The position numbers and the translations under genes were made by a program. The notes beneath the pieces were generated by a model, which was not told the origin of the DNA, ran no database searches, and saw only the letters and a list, made by a program, of their open reading frames with translations. A DNA stretch of 64,000 nt from Phoronis australis (Eukaryota; Phoronida; Phoronidae), in NCBI GenBank assembly GCA_002633005.1, contig NMRA01000202.1, positions 585,626 through 649,625 of the forward strand. Reading direction: 5' to 3'. Position 1 is the stretch's first letter, and each line of letters begins with the position of its first letter. This document shows, piece after piece, positions 48,801 through 55,531 of the stretch.

Positions 48801-49393
48801 ATTATGGAAAGTTGCTGTAGAGGTGGGTGGGGTACAGACATCAGAGTGGGGAGAGTGAAGATAGATGTGTTAGACGAGGATGCGGACGGTGTACAGTTGC
48901 TTCAGGGGTGGAAGAGTTGGGTTAGAGGTGTGTGGGTGAAGTAGTTGTAGTAAGAATAGGGGGGAAGATAATAGAACGGAGGTGAGGATAAATTGAAGAG
49001 GTGATGCACTAGAGGTGAATGGGTACAGTTTTGAAAGTCCTTGTCAAAATATGTTATTATTCACAAACTTAAATGTATAATGAAGACTTGGTTGCACATT
49101 GCAGCTCGTGTATGAAAGTCGATGTTTTCTTTGCAAATATGTATGTCACAGTAATTGATTTTTAGCACCAATTCTTTAAAAAGAATCAGCTGGTTAAAAC
49201 ATTTCATGTGCTCTGTAATGAGATGTACATTCTACGGTCTGTACTTGGTAGAGTGAAGCAGGCGATTGTAAAGAAAGAAGAAATGGTGAATCAGATGAGG
49301 CAGCAGTATGAGGCAGCACTAAAGAGGTCAGAGCATCTTGAAGGTCTGCTGGAGCAGCAGAGAAAACAGTTGTTGGGGGGGAAAAAGAAATGA
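30680..49393 (+). CDS. CEP131: CEP131 / AZI1, centrosomal protein of 131 kDa (whole gene span, 19 coding exons)
   Basis: Centriolar satellite and ciliary transition-zone protein needed for cilium formation and centrosome integrity. Joined exons: 30680-30832, 31267-31345, 31990-32086, 33345-33459, 34133-34960, 35856-36104, 37004-37223, 37918-38093, 40471-40650, 41453-41578, 41811-41917, 42713-42809, 43378-43595, 44602-44827, 45315-45538, 46399-46483, 46910-46996, 48258-48475, 49252-49393; 3627 nt, 1208 aa, against 1083 aa in human. The N-terminal 350 residues are Ser-rich and disordered, with DDFLVLFES (human TDFLMLFEG). An IQ calmodulin-binding motif sits at 354-371 (MAATKIQRFYRKFLRRKR). From residue 640 to the end it is one long coiled coil with strong family matches (RHLSFIDQLIDDKKVLSEKC, WIDEKTKKIK, GLEPEIQRLIAKHKAEMKKV). 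A 21-nt in-frame microexon at 47298 may be optional. Orthology is very secure. Confidence 0.96.
31267..31345 (+). CDS. CEP131: CEP131 exon 2
   Basis: Encodes SLNAVNGYHGSSDNSSSRGV and KKKHAR. Acceptor ATTGCAG, donor AGAG|GTATGA. Low conservation; supported by phase agreement on both sides. Confidence 0.78.
31990..32086 (+). CDS. CEP131: CEP131 exon 3
   Basis: Encodes AGSHTGPLSGRSDVSATASV and KSSGRSGNKSTR, a Ser-rich disordered segment. Acceptor TATTTCAG, donor CCA|GTGAGT. Confidence 0.8.
33139..33301. repeat. Two-copy tandem repeat, 81-bp unit, in CEP131 intron 3
   Basis: 'gtcacagatatttacatacc ... gacttgacaatgtattc' occurs at 33139-33219 and 33220-33301 with few differences, ending about 40 bp before exon 4. 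Confidence 0.9.
33345..33459 (+). CDS. CEP131: CEP131 exon 4
   Basis: Encodes DDFLVLFESSTQPKIVQQNK then AKKSLSSSKLNKGLWNDT. DDFLVLFES matches human TDFLMLFEG; KGLWND matches GATWNVLDD. Acceptor TTCTTCAG, donor ACT|GTATGT. Confidence 0.9.
33441..33516. repeat. Tandem duplication across the exon 4 splice donor, 38-bp unit
   Basis: 'agggctgtggaacgacact|gtatgtatgatgagagtat' at 33441-33478 is repeated at 33479-33516 with one change. Each copy carries the exon end and a GTATGT donor, so a second in-frame or frame-shifting donor is available 38 bp downstream. Confidence 0.95.
33639..33825. repeat. Tandem repeat with internal single N, CEP131 intron 4
   Basis: Copies of 'gtgggctctacctgtacctgtggaggactcctag(t/c)gggtaaattagcaaa' follow one another; an N stands at 33728. 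The true copy number is uncertain because the assembly joined inside the array. Confidence 0.9.
34133..34960 (+). CDS. CEP131: CEP131 exon 5 (large exon with IQ motif)
   Basis: Encodes residues 149-424. First 200 residues are Ser/Asn-rich and disordered, then NIAEDYIKTVNMAATKIQRF and YRKFLRRKR (IQ motif, 354-371), then basic coiled coil RKKAREEKARVARQQAIQ, which matches human RRKAREEKARQARRAAIQ. Donor CAG|GTGTGT, acceptor ATTCCAG. Confidence 0.95.
35856..36104 (+). CDS. CEP131: CEP131 exon 6
   Basis: Encodes ELQQKREEKRLENQRIAEEE through KSPVKGKKKVLTKTRPKNA to GRKVDDIFK. ELQQKR follows AIQ as in human CEP131. Acceptor TTTCTTAG, donor AAG|GTTGGT. Confidence 0.93.
37004..37223 (+). CDS. CEP131: CEP131 exon 7
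   Basis: Encodes SETPRNNSARMDDDSATDIT through TTLEDLMNTIKLLEQEDKFP to NELKKSL. LEDLMNTIKLLEQE corresponds to human LEELLHTLQLLEKE. Donor TTGG|GTTGGT was chosen for phase with exon 8. Confidence 0.92.
37263..37644. mobile_element. Short inverted-repeat element, CTGGGCCCGGTCTC ends, 382 bp
   Basis: Left CTGGGCCCGGTCTC and right GAGACCGGGCCCAG are perfect inverted copies, and pairing goes on inward through 'ACTCGAAAnGnACTnGAAA'. Interior rich in CTCGA(A/G) motifs. No clean target duplication is visible. It starts 40 bp after exon 7. Confidence 0.75.
37918..38093 (+). CDS. CEP131: CEP131 exon 8
   Basis: Encodes ADDDGDHDDYLSSDKLEKLN through LTDAKLKSIMSFLDEVETAE to MSEIDQ. LKSIMSFLDE is near-identical to human LQSIMSFLDE. 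Acceptor GTTGCAG, donor CAG|GTGAGC. Confidence 0.95.
38464..38860. repeat. Direct duplicate (397 bp), left copy, with GAT/GAC-rich run
   Basis: Starts 'aattaacggaaacgacaacg' with a (gatgacgaa)-type run and ends 'aaaaaaattgttacag' at the single N (38861). Repeated at 38862-39268. An older, more diverged copy of the GAT/GAC run lies at 38305-38375. Confidence 0.88.
38862..39268. repeat. Direct duplicate (407 bp), right copy
   Basis: Second copy of the block at 38464, differing by small indels (for example one GAT/GAC unit and a missing 'tct'). Probably the other haplotype. Confidence 0.88.
39383..39757. promoter_or_regulatory. Cluster of NRF1, YY1 and ETS motifs in CEP131 intron 8
   Basis: YY1-like CCGCCATCTTG at 39383-39393, CCGCCATCTT at 39549-39558 and GCCGCCATCTTG at 39699-39710; NRF1 palindrome TGCGCATGCGCG at 39524-39535; ETS/GABP CCGGAAGT at 39562-39569 and palindromic ACTTCCGGAAGT at 39746-39757. 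These are the classic motifs of TATA-less housekeeping promoters. An alternative CEP131 promoter, an antisense promoter or a repeat carrying promoter motifs are all possible. Confidence 0.5.
40471..40650 (+). CDS. CEP131: CEP131 exon 9
   Basis: Encodes DLNRVNDILVKPAPLVPSAE through LAQRLELEERSRTVQILQKA then L. Start of the main coiled coil; human LEVEEKKQAMLLLQRAL matches the end. Acceptor ATTCTTCAG, donor CTG|GTAATC. Confidence 0.93.
41453..41578 (+). CDS. CEP131: CEP131 exon 10
   Basis: Encodes NQQRELTVRHAKETEREMKK, RLDVQKQEYEETIKRHLSFI, DQ; close to human HYEATIQRHLAFIDQ. Acceptor GTTTTCAG, donor CAG|GTATGT. Confidence 0.96.
41561..41727. repeat. Tandem duplication across the exon 10 splice donor, 84-bp unit
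   Basis: 'ttgtcctttattgatcag|gtatg ... tctagtgagca' at 41561-41644 is repeated at 41645-41727 with two or three changes. The second copy carries the exon end TTTATTGATCAG and an intact GTATG donor. Confidence 0.95.
41811..41917 (+). CDS. CEP131: CEP131 exon 11
   Basis: Encodes LIDDKKVLSEKCENMVKELK and TLDKKYGDKLKQLDE plus two bases. LIDDKKVLSEKCE is identical to human. Acceptor AATTCCAG, donor AAAA|GTAAGT. Confidence 0.96.
41912..42345. repeat. Minisatellite starting at the exon 11 donor, ~38-40-bp unit
   Basis: About ten diverged copies of 'tAAAGTACagacacagcccgggggatcctcccattctag'. The first copy overlaps the donor (aaaAGTAAGTACacagcccagg). Later units at about 42080 and 42165 still read gTAAAGTACAGACACA or cTAAAGTACTGAAACA. 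Confidence 0.85.
42713..42809 (+). CDS. CEP131: CEP131 exon 12
   Basis: Encodes HSVELTKIKETHAAAEKLRR then ERWIDEKTKKIK; human EKARREKWISEKTKKIK. Acceptor CATTGTAG, donor AAG|GTGATA. The acceptor is chosen by phase; an upstream one at about 42696 (TGACAG) would alter a few residues. Confidence 0.88.
43378..43595 (+). CDS. CEP131: CEP131 exon 13
   Basis: Encodes EMTVKGLEPEIQRLIAKHKA through KSIHEAELLRADERAGQRYI to ERELAAS. Human EVTVRGLEPEIQKLIARHKQ is nearly the same. Acceptor TTTTGCAG, donor CAAG|GTAGGG. Confidence 0.96.
43591..43690. repeat. Tandem duplication at the exon 13 donor, ~40-50-bp unit
   Basis: 'tcaag|gtaggggcacatagtgcaggcaaaatgaggcatg' (43591) is followed by 'tcaaggtaggggtgg ... 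aaatagtacgcggaaaatgaaggc' (43631). The second copy repeats both the exon end TCAAG and the donor GTAGGG. Confidence 0.85.
43817..44063. mobile_element. MITE, CAGGGCTTGG family, 247 bp, reversed copy
   Basis: CAGGGCTTGGAATTTTCC at the left and GGTCATTCCAAACCCTG at the right, so it lies opposite to the copies at 9085 and 22171. Flanking 6-bp TTGTGT / TTGTAT differ at one base. Interior is T-rich and internally shortened. Confidence 0.8.
44602..44827 (+). CDS. CEP131: CEP131 exon 14
   Basis: Encodes YEKQMHQEEESYQAQRRRLH through QEEKERLSQQAMRQRAEIDK to EEYEKAREEQERRHD. Human AEERERLGQQAARQRAELEE aligns throughout. Acceptor TGTTCAG, donor GAC|GTGAGT. Confidence 0.95.
44800..45070. repeat. Diverged G-rich repeats after exon 14
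   Basis: The exon end 'ggagagGAGACATGAC|GTGAGTGggg' has diverged echoes: 'gggaaagagacgtggggtgcgtg' near 44857, 'gggagatcatgtggtgagtgtg' near 44955 and 'ggggaagagacattgggtgtgtg' near 44998. Weaker than the arrays after exons 10, 13 and 15. Confidence 0.6.
45315..45538 (+). CDS. CEP131: CEP131 exon 15
   Basis: Encodes GELKSLKEQLDIEKTAWEEN through RRDRDKEIEMVIMRLETDSV to ECERAAENRI plus two bases. Human KGRDKEIELVIHRLEADMAL matches. Acceptor ATTTCAG, donor CAA|GTAGGT. Confidence 0.95.
45511..45910. repeat. Minisatellites seeded by the exon 15 end and donor
   Basis: A 21-bp unit 'gtaggtcaaggggcaggtgg(t)' is iterated about six times from 45538, starting at the donor itself. The exon end 'gtgagagggcagcggagaac' plus 'aggatcaagtag' recurs twice more, at 45749-45780 and 45874-45903, each time beside the next repeat block. 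Confidence 0.93.
46105..46230. repeat. ~24-bp minisatellite in CEP131 intron 15
   Basis: Units of 'accttctgttgga(c/a)caggatgt' repeat about five times. Not adjacent to an exon. Confidence 0.85.
46399..46483 (+). CDS. CEP131: CEP131 exon 16
   Basis: Encodes RIRDKYESEMTELERSERQA then MEKYNEMK; human RLRDKYEAELSELEQSERKL. Acceptor GTTTCAG, donor AAG|GTGTGT. Confidence 0.95.
46910..46996 (+). CDS. CEP131: CEP131 exon 17
   Basis: Encodes AKLLEIEGENERFKVQLKQK then DQEVVDIKK; human GQLGEAEGENLRLQGLVRQK. Acceptor CATTTCAG, donor AAG|GTAGGT, 29 codons exactly. Confidence 0.93.
47298..47318 (+). CDS. CEP131: Possible 21-nt cassette microexon of CEP131
   Basis: TTTTTGGACGAGAAAGAAAAA (FLDEKEK) between acceptor CTCAACAG and donor GTGAGC. 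Phase 0 on both sides, so it can be included or skipped freely. Human CEP131 aligns without a gap when it is left out. Seven residues make one heptad of the coiled coil. No transcript evidence is available here. Confidence 0.4.
48258..48475 (+). CDS. CEP131: CEP131 exon 18
   Basis: Encodes LSEKLHQERDHVAEIIRQEF, ADKIVATDEDNKRLKNEMAE and so on to KEDEMEEVHK. Human QLSSERSNLAQVIRQEFEDR aligns. Acceptor GAATTAG, donor AGAG|GTGAGT. Confidence 0.95.
48442..48960. repeat. Minisatellite seeded by the exon 18 end, ~85-100-bp unit
   Basis: The exon end 'aaggaggatgagatggaagaggtgcacaagag|gtgagttggggtgcagaagt' is echoed near 48528, 48625, 48697, 48788 and 48872 as 'gaggaggatg...ggaagagttgcgttaga...ggggtgc.gagtcagag.tggg'. 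Divergence is high but order of the words is kept. Confidence 0.75.
49252..49393 (+). CDS. CEP131: CEP131 exon 19 (last, stop codon)
   Basis: Encodes VKQAIVKKEEMVNQMRQQYE, AALKRSEHLEGLLEQQRKQL, LGGKKK and TGA. Human VKTALARKEEAVSSLRTQHE and HLEELLEQHRR align. Acceptor TTGGTAG. Confidence 0.96.
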
Positions 49394-50890
49394 TGGCAAT
49401 GAAAGGTGGTGTTAGAGATGTGATAGAGAAGTGACTGAGTGGTGATCAGTGGCATTTCAACAGTTATGCGGGTAAGGAGAAATGATGGCAAGGTGGTAAA
49501 TCATACAAGGATAGATGTACATTGTTGGTGGTAAAATCTGCGCAATTTTTGAAGGAGATCTGACTTTGATGGATTAACTTTTCAACCCGCGGTGGGTTTT
49601 TGTTTGCCAACAAGACGTTAGCGAAGAATGCTGGGATGAATTTAGTGGAGACATTGCGGAAGTTGCAGCTATGAGAAGGTGAGGAGAAATGATGGGAGTT
49701 TGCTGAAGTTGTCTGTTTGGAATGGATCCTTAGAGGTTCACTAAGGTGTGACATTTGTCACTGTGTATCATTGAAGGAAACAAGTTTGGTGAAGATGAAT
49801 AAGTGTCTGTGGTTGTACTGTTAGTTACGTAACATATGAGGATAGAGCGAAGGTGGGCTATGTTGGTTTTTGTTTCTTCTGTCAGATCTAAGTCGACAAA
49901 GGAGATCATCGGAGTGCATGTTATATAATCGAGTACTGTACAATGTACTGAAATGGTTTGTTTTTGTAAAGCCTAGTCATTTTAGTCATTTCCTTGTGCC
50001 AGAATGGACAGTACATGTGAAAGTTAGGTTAACTTTGAAGTTTGTTAAAGGGACTCGGTCGATTTTGGGGCAGAAAAAATATTTTTGGGATTGTTGGAGT
50101 TATTAGCTTAGACCAGAGCTATAAAACACCAAAATCAGTTGTCTTTTAAGAGTTCATTTGGAATCATTGATTCTCTATGTTGGCTTCCAGATATTCAGTA
50201 GTGTTTTCTAAAATTGATTCTAGTGTTTTCATATTAGTTAAAATTGACAAGGTCAGTGACGATGACAAGTGTTTTACGAGTATCGACAGGCATTTGGAAT
50301 ACGCTTAAAATACTCGTCAACTTGCAGCATTGGCTTTAATATAGCTCTTCTAGCAAAGCATTGTACTGTGGCTGTCAAAGTCATGGGTTTGAATCCCTAT
50401 CATGGGGCTGATCTCATTGATACCCATATCCCTTAAATCGTCCTTTCTCGGAGTGTGTTTCTGTATCTGTAACCTGTCCTGCAATTATTTCTGAGTAACC
50501 TCTATTAAATACCAATGTGATAAAGTTTTTAAACATTAGCATGATTGCTTACTAAAGGATAGTCAATGTGTAGTTATAGTTATTGGTTTATGTACTTAAT
50601 GTTTTTAGCACATCTTTGGATTTATTTGCTGTGCCTTATTTTATAATCACTGCCTGTGATGTCATAGTTAGGGTTGTTCCACGGTTGGACTTGACTCAAG
50701 CTGTGTTGTTATGAATCTGTTATGTTGTACTTTATTTATTCTATTGTACCTATTACAACTGTGCTTTCTAAGAAATTTCAAAACTGCCTTCATGTGCTAC
50801 AGACTCAAGTTTTTCTTTTGTAAATTTTGCATCTTGTGGTTTTCAAGGGTGCACCTAGATTTCTATAATAAACGCTCAAAAGTCGCGTCA
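49394..50890 (+). other. CEP131: Probable CEP131 3' untranslated region
   Basis: No further coding exon. The first AATAAA seen with a plausible downstream site is at 50867-50872. A tRNA-like B-box fragment (50385-50400, GGTTTGAATCC) lies inside. The true end of the transcript is inferred. Confidence 0.5.
50340..50410 (+). repeat. tRNA-like fragment, probable SINE head
   Basis: 'tcATGGGTTTGAATCCCtatcatgggg' carries a B-box and shares its surroundings (TCATGGGTTyGAgTCCC) with 8909-8988. The A-box is degenerate. Confidence 0.4.
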
Positions 50891-51581
50891 CATCAGTCCA
50901 GCAACACAATGCATCAGATTCACGGCATAAATCACGAAGATATAATTAACTAGGTGAGGATCTGACCAAAACATTAGCTGTTCATTCATGCGAAGATGGG
51001 TTAAGTGTGTGGGCGTGTTGTCTTAGTTTAAAATACATTATTGGTGCAAGGCATTTTGAGTTAACAAAATACGGTTTTCCATTATTTTGCACTTGAAGGG
51101 GCTGAATGCTGGAGACCATCCCCTAAATCCAGTCTCTTAGACCAATTTCCAATCTGGCTAGGAAATTTCATCGCAATGGAAGTACAAATTTTTGTTGATG
51201 CCATCATGTCCCAACACACCCGTAAATAAAAATTACACTCTGGAGTATGTCTATTTTTGAAAATGCTATTAACCCGCCTTCAGTTAAAAATACTATCTTT
51301 TGACTTGGGCAGCAAACTGTTAGAAAACTAGTCTTGACTTCCTCAAGCAGATTAGAAACGATATCTGGGCTTGAGAGAACTGACAGTACATTATTGCTTA
51401 AACCAGGCTAGAGCTCGGTGCATGTGACCTCATTGGTATGTCAAACCAACAGTAAGTCTTCCCAAGCAAAGAGTACTTTCTAATCTGAATACGGAACAAG
51501 TCGCGATGAGAGTAGTTTATGGCAAGCGGCCTGAATCAAGTTTTTTAACAGAAGGAAGAAAATAACCACGTGACAGGTTAT

Positions 51582-54500
51582 TTTATTTGAAGTTTATTTG
51601 ACGTACAACAGATCTCTCCACAACCACTAATTCATCTACTTTGTAGGATTATCACGGCTATGAAATGTCACATGCCAATCAAAAAACTTGAAACACAAAT
51701 TCTTATTGAGGAATAAACAAAACAAGTCTTACTAAAAAAAGAAAATACTTTAGCAATACTAAACTTGAACCTCTTGTTACCGAGACAAAAATAGGGATAA
51801 ACTAATGTAATATAAGTTATATGAAGCACCCAAAATATACACATAAAATCAATGTAGACAACACTGCAAAGCTGAGCATGATTTTTTTAAATTACAACAT
51901 CTAAGGGTCATATCACTCGTACACTAACTTGGAAGTGAGCACATAGCGTCTTTTACAGGAATTTTCAACAAAAGCTGACCATTGCCTTTATAATGAAAAA
52001 ATACTTAGGCAACTATCATAAATATTTTCAAGGAGGGTATACTCATTAGTGTTCACTTGTCCACACTTACAGACTACACAAACACCTATTAAGTCAAAGC
52101 TGAGAACAGGAAGGTAAAATATTTATGTAACTTCACCAGATTTATCAGCTTTTTGTTCACAACTAACAGTAGCACAGCAATTCTCCACGTATTTTGCCCA
52201 AAAATAATTCCAAATTTGCCATTTTTCAGTTCTACCTTGCTGCAAATAAGGGAAGATTTAGATGTTCTATGACATCTATACTGTCACATAAAACCGTGCT
52301 AGTAACAGATTGAAATTATCTTTACTTTTCTGAAGAAATTTGGCAAAATAAAATTTCACTTGTCCATCATATTGCCTGCTCAATAGGTGAAGAATTGCAG
52401 TAGATTCTGAATATCAAGAAATTATTCAATTTAATTAATATATTAATCGACCTAAAGCTTCAGTGGCTGATGCTATCTCAATGAAAAACAAAGAATTTAT
52501 ACACAATGGATATAAGTGTTTCTAGCACTCAGAAGACAGTATTAATTTAACTGGAGCTTGGTATTTACATAAATGCAGTCAAGCTCTGCCTATGGAAGCT
52601 CTGTTGAATAACGTTGTGCAACCCACGAATCAACTTAGTTTATAGCAATGGCAACTACTGCATTTACTCGAGCCAACTAGCTCCTCTAGTGTTAGAAAAT
52701 GGAATCATCAAGGCTGTGACTGATTATGCACTACCAAAGAAACATTCAGATATAACATGTACCCGGTAATTGATCTTCACTGACCCAACCTTGGTAAATC
52801 GCATCTGTATAACATCTACTAATTCTAACCACACATATGACTACTATGGGCAATGTAGAGAAGTGGATTACAACTCGGATGAACAGTAGGTTTACAAGCA
52901 AATATTCTTTAAGCAATTATGAGACATTTTCAGCTGCATAATCGGCAACCTGAACAACATGGATGACAAAGCTCCTCACTCATCTACAAGGACCTGTAAA
53001 CTCAATTTACCGACTCGAAAAAACTCATGCCCAAACTGACTCTCGAAGCATGGCTCAGACGCAGGTCCCCTGGCAACGTGGTTCCAGCACCTGTAAACAC
53101 GGCCGTGATTTTTTGGGTGAGAAAGTTGTTTTAGTAAGTGTAGGCACCAGTATGAGTTGGTGAACTGAATTACAGGTCCGTGAATCGTGTTCACAAGTGT
53201 GTGAGCCATGCTGTTCAGGTAGCCTGATTACTAACTACCAAGCCAACATTAACAGATTATCTTATTCAATAAGACAATGTATAATCATTTCTTGATGCAT
53301 GTGTATTGCATAACACAGTTTGGCACTAAAAACACCTTTAACTAATCTACCTGAACCCACATACATGCCCCAATTGTTTCACTGCTCAATGGCCTCTGGA
53401 AAACCCAAGTCACTTGAATGGTTGCAGTAGGTTTTAACAGTTATTTCGTAACCCATTAAATATTGACGTCATCTCCAAGCAATAACCTACAGAGCACGAA
53501 CGAATACAGTCAAACTGGGTTAAAAGTAACGTTCCTGGAACTTTTTAACATGTTCTTTGTAACTGAAATTCAAACCAAATTACTTATCAGATGTATTCCA
53601 GTACAGTTGATTTGTCGAAAAGTACATTAGAAGTAAAGTACACAAATTTTATAGACTAGGGTGGTCCCATTGTGGCTCGACTGTAACAAATAATCTGACA
53701 CAAACGGTCACGTTTTGACTATAAAAACAATAGGTAAAACAGCAATCTGTTTAGCCAATTAAAAGTCACACACCAAGCCACAATATGTGAATGGCAGACA
53801 GAATATCTACAATTGCTGCTCTTCCCACCACATAGTGCTGCACCTTCTGAGCCATGTCTAGAAATCTTGAGCCATGTTTGAAGAGCCTGAATTTTGTCTA
53901 CTTTACAAGACAATTTGTTGAAATATTATTGCACAATCACGGTACTACTTTTTTGCTGCAAAAATGGTAGTGACAAGATGAGTGAGTTAAAATTAATGAC
54001 TGTGTGGCTGTAGTTCTTTCTGCGAAATAGTAGACAGGGAGATTGGGATGCAAAATAGAGACGCACAACTTGCACCATGTTTGGATTTTTGCTCAGGGAG
54101 ATCTCTGTATTGCACACACTGGTTCTAATCAGTAAACACATAAGCAGTGTAGTTCAATTCATCAACTAATAAACATCCCACCATTTCCTGTATGCTGTTG
54201 GCCAAATTTAGATGTAGCCTCTCACAGAGTTTGATATCGATTTATTACTAACACCAGTCAGTGGACACTGACTTACTACTCACAGTGCATTTATTTTTTT
54301 CAATAAAAAGGACAACCATTTTATTGTCAGAAAAATGGCGAAATCCTCTAGGAAGAATTACAGTCAAAGGATTAATCACAATTCATGTCTTCCTGGTTTG
54401 AATACCTCCAATCTGTGACTACCTGAGGTTTGATGAAATTTTCGCATTTTTTTAACTACATATTCAACTACTTGGCATAAGGGTTCTTCACTCACATTAC

Positions 54501-55467
54501 AGTCACGGCACAGAGTTACAGAACAGAATTTTAAAGATGGGAAGAAATGACCACTGGGTCAAACACAAAACTTATCTCCCATGAATACCTATTAAAACCA
54601 TGAAGAATATGAGAGACTTACAAAGCAAATGACTACAGTTAGTCACTTGGGATTGGTGACGTCTGCTGCCACCTTTGCCTCCCCTCTGCAAAACTTAATA
54701 AACCCCAGTATAACCTTGGTTGATGAAAATACATGTGCAACCGTGTCCATTATTTCTATTTCCCAATTTTAATTTGCATTATAGTACCATAATTTAAAAC
54801 ATCCATTGATGACAATAAATACCTTACAACTAGTGTATTACATTTCATTTGTGCCACACCTAAAACACAACTGCAATAGTTTACAGGAAGAAACAGTACA
54901 CCGGACCTTTCTACGAAGAGATTGTTAACCACCTGGCACAAAGAATTTTGGGACATATTTCTACTACAGTGATGATTTGGCAAGAAGATCAATATATTAT
55001 ATGCAATGGAGATGGTTGCAGTACTAATAGAAGTTGATCGAAAACGTGAAGCAACTATGAATCATAAAAGATGGCAGAAATATGGCCCACAGTTCATTGT
55101 GCATATTAAAAAACTCTTGGACCTGACCGCGGGACCAAATTTCTGAACTGAGACTCAGATTCAGACTTGAAACGTAACGAATGATGCAACGTCATTCAAG
55201 TACAAATTTTTTGTTTACTTGAAGCGGGACATGCAGTTGGTCAATTTCACAGTCGAGTTTCGAGTTCAGAAAATAGACACCGTACCCTGATTACAAAGTT
55301 ACAAATCCACAGGTGCTCCATGCATAACTCAAGAGCAGATCAAGGTAGGCCTCTGGTACCCAATGCTTCGTCATCTTCGAAACCACAAACCTCAATTCAC
55401 AAATCACATCACCTATTGATACATTCGGCTTGTATGCAGACTACAGCGACATGCTGCAGCAAGATTC
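51582..55467 (-). other. HID1: Probable HID1 3' untranslated region
   Basis: Nearly 3.9 kb without recognisable coding sequence. Two minus-strand AATAAA signals at 51582-51587 and 51593-51598 are good candidates for its end. If so, the 3' ends of CEP131 and HID1 converge less than 1 kb apart. No transposon end was recognised in it. Confidence 0.4.
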
Positions 55468-55531
55468 TTAGACTCGTTGTATTTCAAACAATTTGACGTC
55501 CGTGTCATACCACACTGGTGGATCCACGTTT
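55468..55531 (-). CDS. HID1: HID1 last exon
   Basis: Encodes NVDPPVWYDTDVKLFEIQRV and TAA; identical in length and almost in sequence to the vertebrate C-terminus. Acceptor TGTTTCAG. Confidence 0.96.
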
